Source: Ettlia oleoabundans (taxonomy: Eukaryota; Chlorophyta; Chlorophyceae; Chlamydomonadales). From it: a DNA stretch of 64,000 nt. The DNA lies in contig JAAMXP010000460.1 in NCBI GenBank assembly GCA_019693395.1, positions 35,134 to 99,133 on the forward strand. Direction: 5' to 3'. The position numbers were made by a program, and so were the translations under genes. Below are positions 63,870-64,000 of this stretch, piece by piece (positions within the stretch are counted from its first letter, which is position 1; each line of letters opens with the position of its first letter). The notes beneath the pieces are model-generated. The model was not told the DNA's origin and searched no databases. It saw only the letters and a list, made by a program, of their open reading frames with translations.

Positions 63870-64000
63870 GTGGGTTGCAAGGAGCTCAAGGAGGGCGTAG
63901 AGTTGGTGAGGGGAAGTTTAAGGCTTGATGGCTGCCATGTTAATGTTGGTAACTGCTGATAATTTTCTTCAGATGTTTTTTGGTTGGGAAGGTGTTGGAC

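Overview
The window reads as nuclear DNA of a green alga (Chlorophyta, probably a Trebouxiophyte of the Chlorella kind). The basis is: GC-rich sequence; genes cut by many short introns; TGTAA polyadenylation words after several stop codons, as in other green algae; and plant-type proteins (TGD4-like lipid transfer protein, RIN2/gp78-type ER ubiquitin ligase, PPR-SMR protein, split-barrel DUF2470-type protein with a transit-like leader). I found no operons, insertion sequences, CRISPR array, tRNA or rRNA. There are three assembly gaps (N runs), all inside introns.

Twenty protein genes could be built by joining exons on conserved protein blocks and checking that splice phases agree; all but the two edge genes give complete frames. 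Left to right: 1-4 kb, start of a Ser/Thr kinase running off the left edge (-) and an HMG-box protein with a glutamine-rich tail (-). 5-15 kb, clamp-loader subunit RFC3 (-), a secreted chitin-deacetylase-like enzyme (+) and an F-box-cyclin (+). 15-23 kb, rRNA-processing factor EFG1 (-) and a TGD4-like protein (-). 23-31 kb, replicative helicase subunit MCM7 (-) and S-formylglutathione hydrolase (+). 31-43 kb, RIN2/gp78-type RING ligase (-), FMN-binding split-barrel protein (+), photolyase/cryptochrome (-) and TruB pseudouridine synthase (-). 43-48 kb, CINP-like protein (+), a SAP-Iojap fusion (-) and a BORCS5-like protein (+). 48-64 kb, coatomer gamma (-), methionyl-tRNA formyltransferase (+), PPR-SMR protein (-) and serine racemase (+, runs off the right edge).

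The layout is compact. Seven gene pairs are head-to-head over 170-1020 bp and many are tail-to-tail, so most promoters are shared intergenic spaces. The genes are mainly housekeeping: replication (RFC3, MCM7, CINP-like), organelle translation (FMT, Iojap, PPR-SMR), membrane traffic (COPG, BORCS5-like), lipid import to the plastid (TGD4-like) and ER quality control (RIN2-like). I see no multi-gene novel system.

The points most worth a second look are: nine introns with GC instead of GT donors (about 7% of roughly 121); an MCM7 whose zinc-ribbon cysteines are all gone; a serine racemase with a TAG at the conserved Tyr codon and a Glu in the PLP glycine loop; a SAP domain joined to the ribosome-silencing Iojap domain; an F-box-cyclin fusion in an alga; and complementary CCTG/CAGG repeats in the two introns flanking one TGD4 exon.
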